Origin: Albugo candida
Lineage: Eukaryota > Oomycota > Peronosporomycetes > Albuginales > Albuginaceae
DNA: 64,000 bases
NCBI GenBank assembly: GCA_905220665.1
Contig: CAJNAR010000178.1
Location: 186,001-250,000 of the forward strand
Direction of reading: 5' to 3'
The position numbers and the translations under genes are program-made. Positions 11,343 to 20,876 of this stretch are shown here, in pieces. Every line of letters starts with the position of its first letter. Position 1 is the first letter of the stretch. The notes under the pieces are model-generated. The model saw nothing but the letters and a program-made list of their open reading frames with translations, searched no databases and was not told the DNA's origin.

Positions 11343-11914
11343 ATGGAGCAATTGCTATCGCAGTTGCGTCAAGGTAAGCATGCACCCCATTCAAGTTCAA
11401 CGCTAAGAGCTCACTTCAGAGGCTTCTCTGAGCGATGTGGTAAGACCCTTGAAGCTACAAAGTCTCAAGGCGAAACATGCCTTGTTGATGCACCCTCACA
11501 AAGCTCTACACATCCGAATCGAGCGACTGGACGGCTCATCTATTGGTGAGATTTTGATCGAATGCTTTGGCGTCCACCAACAAAATGTAAATAGATATTG
11601 CTGTACCACGAAAATGCTCTTTTTATCAGCTTCGACAGCTCATTCAGTCGAGATATGCGGAAGATGATAGAAAAAGTCACATTTCATGGTAAGCAAGCTT
11701 ATTCATATCCTTTGACGCAAACCAATTTAGCGCATATAGGCGATATATATGGAAGAGATATTCAATTCAATTGGATGCATCGGATCAATTTTCAGCATTA
11801 TTTACAAAGTGCTCTGACAAGATTGTCACAAAATTTGGTGTGAAAGAAGGAACGACTGTACACTTTGTACGATTGTGTAGAAATCAGAATGCGAAGCCGA
11901 AATCTTCGTTCTGA
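11343..11914 (+). CDS. SNRNP25: U11/U12 snRNP 25 kDa-like protein
   Basis: A component of the U11/U12 di-snRNP, which recognises U12-type introns in the minor spliceosome. Four exons (11343-11373, 11420-11545, 11595-11688, 11740-11914) give 141 residues, close to the human 132. The fold is ubiquitin-like: IRIERLDGSSIDIAVP, a central helix YQLRQLIQSRYAED, then the family hallmark HISWRYIWKRYSI and the end EGTTVHFVRL. These match human features remembered as KAIQ-like, HISWSYVWRTY and DEVSFI. For the last intron the acceptor at 11739 was chosen over one at 11730 because only it yields the HISWRYIW block. Presence implies a minor spliceosome in this organism. Confidence 0.82.
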
Positions 11915-12169
11915 GAGTGCATACTCTCTGCTCACGTTATTTCTTGGACGTATCCATCAGGCATTGCGTCGACCTTGGCAACAGCCGGGGTTGCTATTCA
12001 ATCTGAAATAAGTCGTTCAAATGCTCTATTTGAACAAGCATAGTGCCGAGATACTACAAAAACCTTCGTGGTATACCGGCGTTTGTTACATCAGGACTCA
12101 AGGGCTTGTGGTGCTATGAGTCAAGTAGCTGATTATCCGGAAGTTGCTGCAAATCGATTATAAAATACG
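11915..12169. other. Short non-coding stretch
   Basis: Between the U11/U12-25K stop and the next possible ORF I see only short frames and no repeat or RNA gene. Confidence 0.4.
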
Positions 12170-12499
12170 TCAGCCAATTTTGATTCGTGAGGTTTCGTAG
12201 TCTTTGATGAGCTTCAAATGAAACTTCAATGGTGGCGGTACTACTGAAACGTTGGCCGCCAGTTTTCCGCAAGCAACTACAACAAACACGCTGCCAGCAT
12301 TTGTAATATGTGCGCCGTTGACTAGAAGAAAACGACCTTTAGCAATAGATGGATACAGACTGATGGAAATCTTAATGATACGGCGATGTCTCAAAACCAT
12401 CGGAAACACTAAAAAGACTGGCTATCCTGAGATGAGGATTGCAGAAGCTCCCACAAGGATTCCTATTAGTATAAATGCACGCATTCTCTCGGTATGCAT
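12170..12499 (-). CDS. Possible small membrane or secreted protein
   Basis: Weak candidate. A minus-strand ATG at 12499 opens with a short hydrophobic stretch (MRAFILIGIL) and then meets a stop. A 37-nt GT-AG intron just after it would join a second frame ending at 12170 (RFLLVNGAHITNAGSVFVVV) and give about 97 residues with a hydrophobic N-terminus. The intron is shorter than the others in this window. It could equally be a decayed gene. I do not recognise the protein. Confidence 0.25.
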
Positions 12500-12859
12500 G
12501 GTGTTTATCGCTAACGATGACTTGGCTTCAAATTATATATTGTAGACTTCTTTAAATCTAAAGGACAAATACGACAGTCTCCTGCATCCCAAGTGAGAAT
12601 TCATCAAATAGCTCAGGCCAGAATGCATCTTGAATAGCTTCCATCGGGATGAATTTCAGTAGTCGTCCTTTGCTGGCTATATCACGACCGTGTACTTCAG
12701 TCAACTGCAATGGCTAAAGTAGACATCGCTTATTGAAATTGTGTTCGGTCTCTAATTCTACTTATTAGCACGCATTTCCTCGCATTTCAGGAAAGAGGCT
12801 GCGCTGCATATATTGATGTTACGGAGCGACTTCAAGGAAGTCAGATTGTTGATTTTTAC

Positions 12860-14900
12860 GTCGGGTTCGCAGAAAATAGATAATTGTTGCACGCATTGAT
12901 GTACTGTACTGCCGAAACTCGAGTGAGTGAATCCGAATAGCTTCGGATTAAGACAATAAGCTGGTCTGTTGCTGGCCGTAGAATTCGACCCAGGGACAGT
13001 CGAGTGCCACAATACACAATGCAGAAAGATGTAAGGTTCGTGAATTCATCTTTCACGCAAAAAACTTATAAAGACGATCACTGCATATTTTGCACGGATG
13101 AAAGTATTCCATATAGCGTAAGCTAATTTTGGTCTCCATGTGGCCGCCGTGGTTTGATCTATGATCCATTCATATGGGGGTGTCTACACGTAAGTCTCGC
13201 GAATGACTTAACAAGCAATCGATGCTCCCCGCGTTTACACAATTTCAAACATGTGTATCTCTTCTGTTGGCCAACACTTGCTCACAACGAAGCTCTTCTT
13301 ATCCACAGCTATGATTCTTGTCTCTTAACTTAGCGCGCTTCACCGTGGTACATCTGAGTAATTCATATCGAAAACTGACGAGTCAATTTGTGTCAAAAAT
13401 CAGTCGCAGGGCTTCGGTAGCTGTCATACGATGATTGTTTTCTTCGATAAAACCTTTATAGCGTCGTTAGCAAGGCCATCGATCATGTATGGTGCTATAG
13501 CACGCTACGCAATCTTGTATTCAATTTATCCTTTCAATTCTCTATCGTATCCGTTTTGGTCCTATCCGCTGACTCTTTCTTTGCGTTTTTCTTTGCGGTG
13601 GCCACAACTCTGGTCCCTAGAACACATCTCCATGGTCAAAACAAATCTGACGATTGATAATAAAGTATTCAGAAGCCTCACCTTCGACACACTGTTCTAC
13701 AGAATTCACAAAACTTCCGAATTCAATCTCTTCGAGTGCATTGATCACATCCGTCAAGGTGACTGTTAAGCGCTTTTTATCAACCGAAGCATCATGAGCT
13801 CTAATGAGTACAATGACGAGCTCAACTTCGTTAGCTAGCATATATGGATAGCGTATACGTACGTTGTCGCGAGAAAATGTGTAAAGATGGTCGCGGCCGT
13901 ATTGAGAATTTGTTTTGCTTCTTGGTTGACTATGGTTTTTTCAGGTAGCGATCTCTTCAGAACTCTCGCTGTGATGCTACTTGGGTGTTCCATTCTAATA
14001 TAAGGGCCGGGACCTCTATAAAGCTGCTTAGAGTGACTGCCCAGTGATAGATGTTGTTTCCTACAATCAATCTAAATGCAGGATCCCAACCATGTCGCTA
14101 ATGCAGATCAACGACTAATATTCAAGAAAAGATCAATAAGTCTAATCTATTGATATGGGCTTATTTGAGAAGATCTTTTTTCAGAAATAGAGTGAGATTT
14201 GATACTACTATCTCAGCATCAGTGAGCCACGCATTCAAGCATGTCCTAAGGTGAAGGATAAGCTACAACTTTTTAATGTTGGCGATAAGGATGTACTTGC
14301 TATTATAATCGAAGGTAGTCAAAAGTTCGTCTGTCATGTATCCGACCTTGCTAGAATTCCGGGGAGAAAGAGCTGTACCTTTTTTTTAAATTGAGAATAC
14401 TTTTTTTTCGCTTCGTATACGGATTGTGTTTCTCCTCAGATAACTTTGCTGCTGATCTTGATAATCCGATCCTAGTTGACCTGACATGAACTCATAGAGA
14501 CTAGCGACTACACTTAAAAATTGTAAAAGATGCCGTTGCCTATTATATTCTTAAGACTTACTTCACTTTCTCAAGTTGGCTCAATTCCAAGTAAAGGTCC
14601 TTCACATATAAATTGTTTGGATTGGTAGCATCTTGAATTATTTCTTAGAAATCGATTGACGTGTGTGGCATATAACCGAGATGCAAGAATCACTATGTTC
14701 ATTCGGAAAAAGTGGAAATTCTCGTTTTAGTTTCATGTAAATTCAGCTCCACTAGCTACCACATTGATACGAATTGAGAGCAATTTGTGATCAAACAGAT
14801 GCTATAAGTGTATCATTCGGTGCGACCTGACGAAACATAAGTTCTGCGTTTACCATACCAGGGCTTGCAGAAAATGTCCACTATGTTTCTCGTGTAGAGT
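12860..14900 (+). repeat. Inverted duplication, arm A (pairs with 45.52-47.56 kb)
   Basis: Read in reverse complement, this ~2 kb matches 45,520-47,560. Identity is highest over the POLE3-like gene (introns included) and fades outward, roughly 85 percent in the near flanks and much lower at the ends with small indels. Examples of shared blocks are the region around 14,081-14,230 and the region around 13,310-13,450. The arms are about 30 kb apart. It is an old segmental duplication rather than a transposon: I see no terminal repeats. Confidence 0.8.
13534..13993 (-). CDS. POLE3/Dpb4-like histone-fold protein, copy A
   Basis: Three exons (13993-13863, 13800-13682, 13616-13534) give 110 residues. 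The histone fold is clear: VLKRSLPEKTIVNQEA, ILNTAATIFTHFLATT, then KKRLTVTLTDVINALEEIEF, which matches the KRKTLNASDVLSAMEEMEF block of human POLE3 (CHRAC17). A Lys/Asp/Glu-rich tail follows, also family-typical. POLE3 pairs with POLE4 in DNA polymerase epsilon and in the CHRAC remodeller. The 62-nt and 65-nt introns are present at identical positions in copy B. The two proteins differ at only seven residues, all outside the helix cores. An NF-Y- or Dr1-type histone fold is the main alternative. Confidence 0.8.
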
Positions 14901-14904
14901 GTGG
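14800..14904 (+). pseudogene. Cysteine-rich zinc-finger relic in arm A
   Basis: A 35-codon frame directly after a possible splice acceptor encodes eight regularly spaced cysteines plus two histidines (CYKC, RCDLTKHKFC, ACRKCPLCFSC). It looks like a treble-clef or B-box-type zinc domain. Upstream, 14,228-14,380 holds another coding-like segment (LAIIIEGSQKFVCHVSDLARIP). Stops and lost frame separate the pieces. In arm B the same region has lost most cysteines. I read it as a gene that was divergent to POLE3 and decayed after the duplication. Confidence 0.35.
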
Positions 14905-15632
14905 TCAAAGCTCAGACGGATAAGGTGATGTCATTTTTGCCCTGAATTTCTCTAAAAAATATCAGGTTTTCCCTATGCGAATAGCCCGGAAGAACAACAG
15001 GGAAAGGCGTAATACTTCACCGTGCAATCTTGCGACACATGACGCTTTAGCCCAATCTATGCGAGCGATGCCAAGAATAGAGAGACCGATTCTTAAAAGT
15101 TTAGTACTTTGATTGGATTCTCCCAGAAAGGAGAGTATCTTGCCGTTATGACTGCTTGCTTAGTTCTATGAGAGCTTGATAGGATGTGTCTGGCAATTAT
15201 GGCTGTCTAGCTCTTCAATGATAGATTATAAGCAAATTTAAATTCAAAGAAAAGCTATTAGCACTGTATTATTTGAAATTTGAGAATTGTTGACTCGAAA
15301 GCAAATGTTGCGGCATCACATTACAAACACCGTTCCTTAAAGTAAAAGAAGATGCAGTGGCACTATAAGTTGTCGGTAAATTGAGGATAACGCTACCGCT
15401 TGTTTGATCTGTCGAGCTACATAGCCTAATTCACAAAGGCGCATGTTGCCTTAACACACCGCGGCGAACATATCGATGGGTGTGAGGGAGTCATAACTGG
15501 AAGGAATGTGGTCTCTCTCTTCTCCAATTATTCACTGAATCTGAAGTAAAATAGAATATCGTAACGAATCAATTGATATGAAAACAAATTTTATTGTTTT
15601 GAGGAGTATGTATTCTTGTTTGAAAGGCGCTT
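14905..15632. other. Stretch without recognisable genes
   Basis: No convincing frame, repeat or RNA. The sequence right after the zinc-finger relic may be more of the same decayed gene. Confidence 0.4.
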
Positions 15633-16172
15633 TTATTTTGCATAACACTCAGCAAGCAAAAGCAAAGCTACTCTACGGATAAACCGGGCCCTGGATCTTG
15701 GACTGTCTCCATAACCGGGCGTATATATTTCCAGGAGTTTGTAGTCGTGGGGAAACAATTCGAGATAGTACAGAAACTGAAGATGATAGAGGGATAAGGT
15801 GTCGACATCATTGCGGCTGGGGGGGCTTAGGAACTTTGTGAGAACTTCATATATGAAACGATCTGAATGGTCTTGGCTGATCAGATGCAACGACACAACG
15901 ACATGCTTAATATACTGATTTACTGTCGTGTTACACTGTTTAAAAGATGGCTTCTTCTGGGTGCAGTCAATCATCGACTTCTTGAAGTTGTTTATGGGGG
16001 CATTAAGTGGCAAGCGATGACAAACTTGTGTGGGTAGAAATTTTAACGGTTCAGCTTCGAAGTCCAGATGCTTTACTTCATCTGGCCATGGATTGCGTTC
16101 TGATTCAATCACTTCCGAATTATATACTAGGAAGAGACCCGCAAGAATAAGTTTCGATTTGTAAAGAACCAT
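15633..16172 (-). CDS. Secreted four-cysteine protein, member A
   Basis: Intronless, 179 residues. The N-terminus (Lys-containing start, then LILAGLFLVY) looks like a signal peptide, with a charged Glu/Arg/Pro segment after it. The mature part has four cysteines: C51, C70, C80 and C176, that is C-x18-C-x9-C-x95-C, with the last one three residues from the stop after VALLLLAE. A C-terminal half rich in Leu/Tyr includes YYLELFPHDY. No known domain was recognised. Proteins at 59,865-60,392 and 48,942-49,604 share this cysteine plan. The gene stands alone in a gene-poor stretch, as oomycete effector genes often do. Role as an effector is inference; no RxLR or CHxC motif is seen. Confidence 0.7.
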   Translation of the reverse strand: MVLYKSKLILAGLFLVYNSEVIESERNPWPDEVKHLDFEAEPLKFLPTQVCHRLPLNAPINNFKKSMIDCTQKKPSFKQCNTTVNQYIKHVVVSLHLISQDHSDRFIYEVLTKFLSPPSRNDVDTLSLYHLQFLYYLELFPHDYKLLEIYTPGYGDSPRSRARFIRRVALLLLAECYAK

Positions 16173-17084
16173 CTGTTGAGTTTGAGGAGATTGGAAAAGC
16201 AGAAAGCAGAATAAATTCTGTAGTCTGCGAGTGCAGACATTCAGGTGCCGAAGTTTGTGCTTACAGCTGGCAATTAGTCAATATAGGATGGTATAAACTT
16301 TGTTAGCTTAATCTTAACCTCTACCCGAACCTTTGACGTAAAGACATTTTTTGCGTCATCCTGGCCAAGGAGCATGTTACACGTGTTTCCATTATGTCTG
16401 AGTAAGAGCCACCTGCTCTTAATTCAACATGTCAGGATGGTCTGAGCTTGTCCCCGGTCGTATCACTTACGTCATCGACAGGTGCTCGGCGGGCATGGTT
16501 GATGAGTCACAGATTCAAAAGTTGAACTCGAAATAATGTCGAATTTGCAACCCTTCGTTTGATGACTGTACTGTAGAAAATGCCACCGTTCTTTTGCTTG
16601 CTACAGGTGTCATGAATCATGCACAATCACTACAAATGTGTCTTTGCTCCATACTGGAATACGGGTATTGTGAGCTTGCCGCTGCCACTGTTTCTAACAA
16701 GGTTGAGCTTTACTAGGTCCCACTGTTTCTAACAAGGTTGAGCTTTACTAGGTCTGTCGATGAATTGAAAACTAATGATTTTGATTATAAAATTCATTTA
16801 GCATGTTTCTTGGAAAATCTTATCAAATTGAATGGGTGTTGCTATCCGACAACTTTTTTTTTGAATTACAACATGCCTAGTTAAATTATTACTCACAACT
16901 TTTTCTTTTTGCAAAATACATAAATGATTTTATATTGCTAACTAATTACATCCATTCGCTTTCTAAATTGTTGCTCCAACAACTTCAATCGAGAATTATT
17001 TGTGATTGACTAATACACAGAACGTTTCAACTGAGATAGGCTAATACATATAACAATTTCCATTTGACACAGGGAAAATGTAGG
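16173..17084. other. Gene-poor stretch
   Basis: No supported gene. It contains the 35-bp tandem duplication at 16,685 and AT-rich sequence from 16,760 onward. Confidence 0.4.
16685..16754. repeat. Perfect 35-bp tandem duplication
   Basis: Two identical 35-bp units lie head to tail (16,685-16,719 and 16,720-16,754), each beginning CCACTGTTTC and ending ACTAGGTC. Being exact, the duplication is recent. It is in non-coding sequence. Confidence 0.9.
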
Positions 17085-17126
17085 TGCAGCAATTGCGGAA
17101 AAATCGGCCATAACAAGCGGTCTTGC
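17085..17126 (+). pseudogene. Orphan CCHC zinc-knuckle relic
   Basis: A short frame encodes CSNCGKIGHNKRSC, a C-x2-C-x4-H-x4-C knuckle flanked by Lys/Arg. Such knuckles end MULE transposases and occur in Gag. It lies 460 bp outside the MULE present here, which has its own knuckle, so it is probably the stub of another element. Confidence 0.5.
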
Positions 17127-17235
17127 AGAATTCCGGTTACAAGCTTAGATTTAGGAAAAAGCTTTATTAAAAAATTAGACGCATTATAGCTCAACAAACT
17201 GGCAATGAATCGTATATTAATGATGAGTGCTTAGC

Positions 17236-17295
17236 TCAGTTGAAGGTATCTGTATCTACTAGAATTAGCCTTAGACGTAAATGACCTATTAGTCA
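17236..17295 (+). repeat. Dispersed repeat, copy 1 (divergent)
   Basis: Begins AGTTGAAGGT, followed by TCTACTAGAATTAG and a degraded tail. It resembles copies at 41,527 and 63,253, which are closer to each other. Function unknown; possibly the end of an LTR or other transposon. Confidence 0.35.
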
Positions 17296-17324
17296 GAAAT
17301 GTAAAGTTAATTGTTTTTCAAAAA

Positions 17325-17587
17325 AGTTGTTGTGGGAGTAATAAATTAAGTAGGCATGACGTAATCCAAATTAAAAAATAAATGTGATTAAAAAAAAAGC
17401 TGTCGGGACATCACCACCCATTATTTATTGTGACAAAAAAATTGTGGGAGTAATAATTTGAGTAGGCATGACGTGAACTAATTCAAAAGAAAAAGTAATT
17501 AAAAAGTTGTCGGGATATCAATACCCATTATATTGTGACAAAAAAGTTGCGAGAGTAATAATTCAAATAGGCATGATGTAATTTGAA
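17325..17587 (+). repeat. ~105-115 bp tandem repeat, interrupted by the MULE
   Basis: Two full units and the start of a third, each beginning TGTGGGAGTAATAA and containing GTAGGCATGACGT, TGTCGGGATATCAATACCC and TATTGTGACAAAAAA. The third unit is split: its first part ends at 17,587 and its second part resumes at 19,990 (TTGTCGGGATATCAATACCC at 20,030), with the Mutator-like element between them. Confidence 0.8.
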
Positions 17588-17735
17588 GGAACCGGGTATA
17601 GCCACACACCCTTTTTGGTATAGCCGCACCCCCTAACTTATTTGAGAACACCGGTATCGTTACACCCTCTAATATCCTTGATAAATGAGAACCGGTGTCG
17701 GCACACTCGCTATTTTCGAATTCGCTATATGCACC
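17588..17735 (+). repeat. Left terminal inverted repeat of the MULE
   Basis: About 145 bp matching the right end in inverted orientation. Shared blocks include CACCGGTATCGTTACACCCT, AAATGAGAACCGGT and CGGCACACTCGCTA. The left copy has a ~35-bp extra segment after the first 30 bp that partly repeats the terminus. Confidence 0.82.
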
Positions 17736-18009
17736 TATTTACATTGCTATGAGTACGCTGAAGTAAATACCCTGTCGTCACTATGCCACTTGCTTCACCC
17801 CCGGAACACACCCATGAGACCTATGAGATTCCGTAAGAGGCAGTACAAACCTTTGCGTGGCAAGAAGGCTATTCAACAAAGAAAGGTCGCACGAAGGCCG
17901 ACGACTACGTAAATACTAGGAAGATGTGTCTTGCTTGTGTCCACGGTGGTCGTTACAAAAATAAAGACACGAGGATCCGCCAAACATCAACGCGGCTTCT
18001 ATTGTGCCC

Positions 18010-19830
18010 ATGGTTAGTCACCATTCAGCGCAACTGAGTCAAAATTTTGCTCAAGAATGGCGAGTGAGTGTGGTCGTTGCAACTCACAATCATGAGGCAG
18101 TAGAGAATCTTGCAGCATTCCCAGAAGCCAGATTATTGAACCAGGTGCAGTAGCAGTAAATTCTGGATTTCACAAAAAGTGGAGCGCCTGCTCGGTTGAT
18201 TTTGAGTACGATGAAGCGGTCTGATCCTGCTTTTCTTGCCAGCGGGCAAGACATTTACAATGTTCGAGAACGTGAACAAGCGGAGCTTCTCTTTGGTCGT
18301 AGCCCTCTTGAGGCATTGTTGCTGGACACACTAGAGGAAAGTGCCATTGGGCATGAGCTTGATCAGGACTCCTCATCGGGTCAATTAACTCGCCTCTTGA
18401 TTGCACCTAAGCCTTGCATCTCGACAGACAATGATTTTTCTTCGGTTAAAGTTCTTATAGCAGATTCGACATACAAAACCAACAGGTGAGTAAAATGCTT
18501 TCCAATTAATCTTTGCCCAACATCAAATAAATGCCATTGCTTCATGCCATGGGTGTGACATGCACAAACCAGCCATAATCCCTTTGCTATGTTTTCTTGC
18601 GACACGAATTAGAAGATGATTACATTTGGGCACTTCGGCAAATGAGGATATTTGTTCAAGATAGAATCCCTGGTCCGATTGTCATTGTCACTGACAGAGA
18701 ACTGGCACTGATGGCTGCAATCTCACGGGTTCTACCAGAAGCTAAGAATCTGCTTTGCATGTGACATATTAATACTAATGCCCTGGCAAACGCTAAAAGC
18801 AACTTTGCAAATGACGAAGACTGGAACGAATTTTTCAAAAAGTGGTACGGATTGTGCTTCTCATCCACTGAACAGGAGTTCGAAGAGAATTGGGTGCTCC
18901 TCAAAGATGCTATTAATGAGACTGGCTATGCGTATTTACATTCCACATGGATTCCGCACAAGGAGAAATTCATCCTTGCTTGGACCAAAAAATCAAGCCT
19001 TTTGGCATGTAGCTACATCTCGCGTTGAAGGCGGACATGCAACCTTGAATAATTAGATTGCAGTTTCAACAGGGGATTTGCAGCAGTTTATGACAAAGTG
19101 GCTCTCGCAGCTCAACAGCAGCACCAAGGAATAAGTCAAAAAGTTGCTTACGATCGTTCACACATTATCGTCCGCTTTAGTGGGAGCTTCTGAACAACTG
19201 TGAATAGAAAGATTTCACATTATGGATTGGATGAAGTATGTAACATTAGTGTATGCATATAGTTGTGTACAGTACTGGCAAGATATGCACTGACCATATT
19301 TTGTTTTCTACTGGTCGTCAAGCAGTACCAAAAGGCACTATCGATGGAGAACAATGAAATGTGCACTAGAACATTCACCAGCACTAAAAAATGTCCTTGC
19401 TATCATGCCATCAAGAAGCTGCAAAAGATGGGGTCAATCTTGCATGAAGCTCATTTTCATGAGCACCGGTGGCTTCAAAGGCCTGTACATCCCAAACTGC
19501 ATCATGCAATGCCTTTTCAAAAAAAAGCAAGTTTTTCGGACATTATTAAAAAGTTGTAAGAGCGTCATTAAGACTTGCCGCCACACAGGCAGCGCATTTT
19601 TGAGCAGGACCTCGATTGCCTTGCATCTGTTCCAAGCCCAGGGGTAAATGATGCTGCCACAGTGGCCTCACGAGGACGGCCGAAAGGGTCAACGAGTACC
19701 AAATGAGATCTGTCCGCATTTGAGTACGTTGAGAGGGAGGGGCAGAAACTGCCAAAACGAAGATGCGGGGCCTGCAACCAAGAAGGTCACAGCAGGCGCC
19801 CATGTCCACAACCCAAAATTAACAAAACAT
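18010..19830 (+). pseudogene. MULE transposase pseudogene
   Basis: Coding pieces are scattered over all three frames. An N-terminal FAR1-like part includes THNHEAVENLAAFPEA (about 18,085-18,135). The MULE catalytic domain starts at DSTYKTNR (about 18,465) and continues after a break as YIWALRQMRIFVQD, then IVIVTDRELALMAAISRVL (about 18,680). The Trp of the usual LLC-x-WHI motif is a stop. GYAYLHSTWIPHKEKFI follows near 18,925, and the protein ends in a CGACNQEGHSRRPC zinc knuckle at 19,764-19,805. Several stops and shifts mean no functional protein is possible. The family identity is secure from the DATYKTN/TDRE pattern. Confidence 0.8.
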
Positions 19831-19849
19831 ATCTGTGATAATTCAGGGG

Positions 19850-19989
19850 TGTGGCGATACGGTTTGCTAATTTAATTTTAACTTAGGGGATTTAGCGAGT
19901 GTGTGCCGATACCGGTTCTCATTTGTCAAAGAAATTTAGAGGGTGTAACGATACCGGTGATGTTAGGGTGTGTGGCTATACCGGGCTCC
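19850..19989 (-). repeat. Right terminal inverted repeat of the MULE
   Basis: About 140 bp, the inverted partner of the left terminus, ending GGCTATACCGGGCTCC. It lacks the ~35-bp extra segment seen on the left. Confidence 0.82.
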
Positions 19990-20060
19990 AATTTAAAATG
20001 AGAAATAAAAATTTTATGAAGAAACGTTGTCGGGATATCAATACCCTTACATATATTCAA
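19990..20060 (+). repeat. Remainder of the tandem repeat unit split by the MULE
   Basis: Continues the third repeat unit after the transposon; contains GTTGTCGGGATATCAATACCC-like sequence as in the intact units. Confidence 0.75.
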
Positions 20061-20264
20061 TGTTGAAAGAACGTAATCTTCGTCGTTGGAGCATTTCTTG
20101 TTGCATTTCTACTTTTGAAGACAAAACCTATCGTTTCGATGATCCTCACAGGATAGTGTAGTGCAAAGGAGTATATCTAGAAGAAGGTTAAACGGAAGAA
20201 CCGAGGCGCCTGTTGATATGGAAGTTCTTAGAAGCGCTTACTTTCCATGCTCCCGCAAGGTAAG

Positions 20265-20434
20265 TGTTCTAAGTCCGCACTCACAAAGGCAGCCTCGACG
20301 CTCTTGGCTCCCGTGTAGCGTATCACTTAGTGTCTTTTTATTGGGTGAAAACAATCTACCTATCCCGTGTCCACTCCGTGTTGTTCCGTAAGCCCGCGAA
20401 GTACTTATACCCGGATTTCCTTGCGGACCCAAAA
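20265..20434 (-). repeat. 3' LTR (left)
   Basis: Begins TGTTCTAAGTC and ends GGACCCAAAA on the plus strand. The expected terminal CA has mutated to AA. It matches the right LTR over its whole length. Confidence 0.88.
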
Positions 20435-20876
20435 CTTCCTCCAAAAGATAACTTCAACTCGTTGATGATGGCTTTGGTGCCTGGGCCTCCTGGAGGCGAA
20501 ATGCATACGGCCGAAGCGCCGACGGACATCTTCATTCAATTGGGTAACGAACTCCCAATTGTTTTCACTTTCATCTAGACCAAGCCACTACACCATCAAG
20601 TCATGGCTGTGGGACTTCCTATTCGGACGACAGGCGCGAAACTCTTCCACCACGTGACCTTCACTATTGTGAGCTACATGAGCCAGCAAGTCACCTTCAA
20701 CTTTCGATTTCTTGTCCGCATAAAGTTTAGACGACTAGCATGGCTCCTCGCCAGTGATGAGATTTTGCACTGTTAACATCCAGTTTGAGCTGGATCCCGT
20801 CACTGCCGCGGGCCCGCTCCAGCGAGCACGCATTTTGTCGCGCTTCGTCTTCCAGACTTCAGTGTACAAAACATAG

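Larger units (their letters stand above)
17588..19989 (+). mobile_element. Mutator-like element (MULE), non-autonomous now
   Basis: A 2.4-kb DNA transposon. Its ends are inverted copies of each other (left GGAACCGGGTATAGCCACAC, right end reads GGAGCCCGGTATAGCCACAC in reverse complement). The flanks carry an 8-bp near-duplication, AATTTGAA (17,580-17,587) and AATTTAAA (19,990-19,997), fitting the 8-11 bp duplications of Mutator elements. Inside is a MULE transposase broken by stops and frameshifts, ending in a zinc knuckle. It sits inside a tandem repeat unit, so it inserted after that array formed. Confidence 0.88.

Noticed and set aside
13241..13420. Conserved non-coding RNA downstream of POLE3
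   Set aside because: Similarity between the arms here is explained by the segmental duplication; no RNA-like structure was evident.
13431..13769. 112-codon plus-strand ORF
   Set aside because: Antisense to the POLE3-like copy A and its 3' flank; the frame is not kept in arm B.
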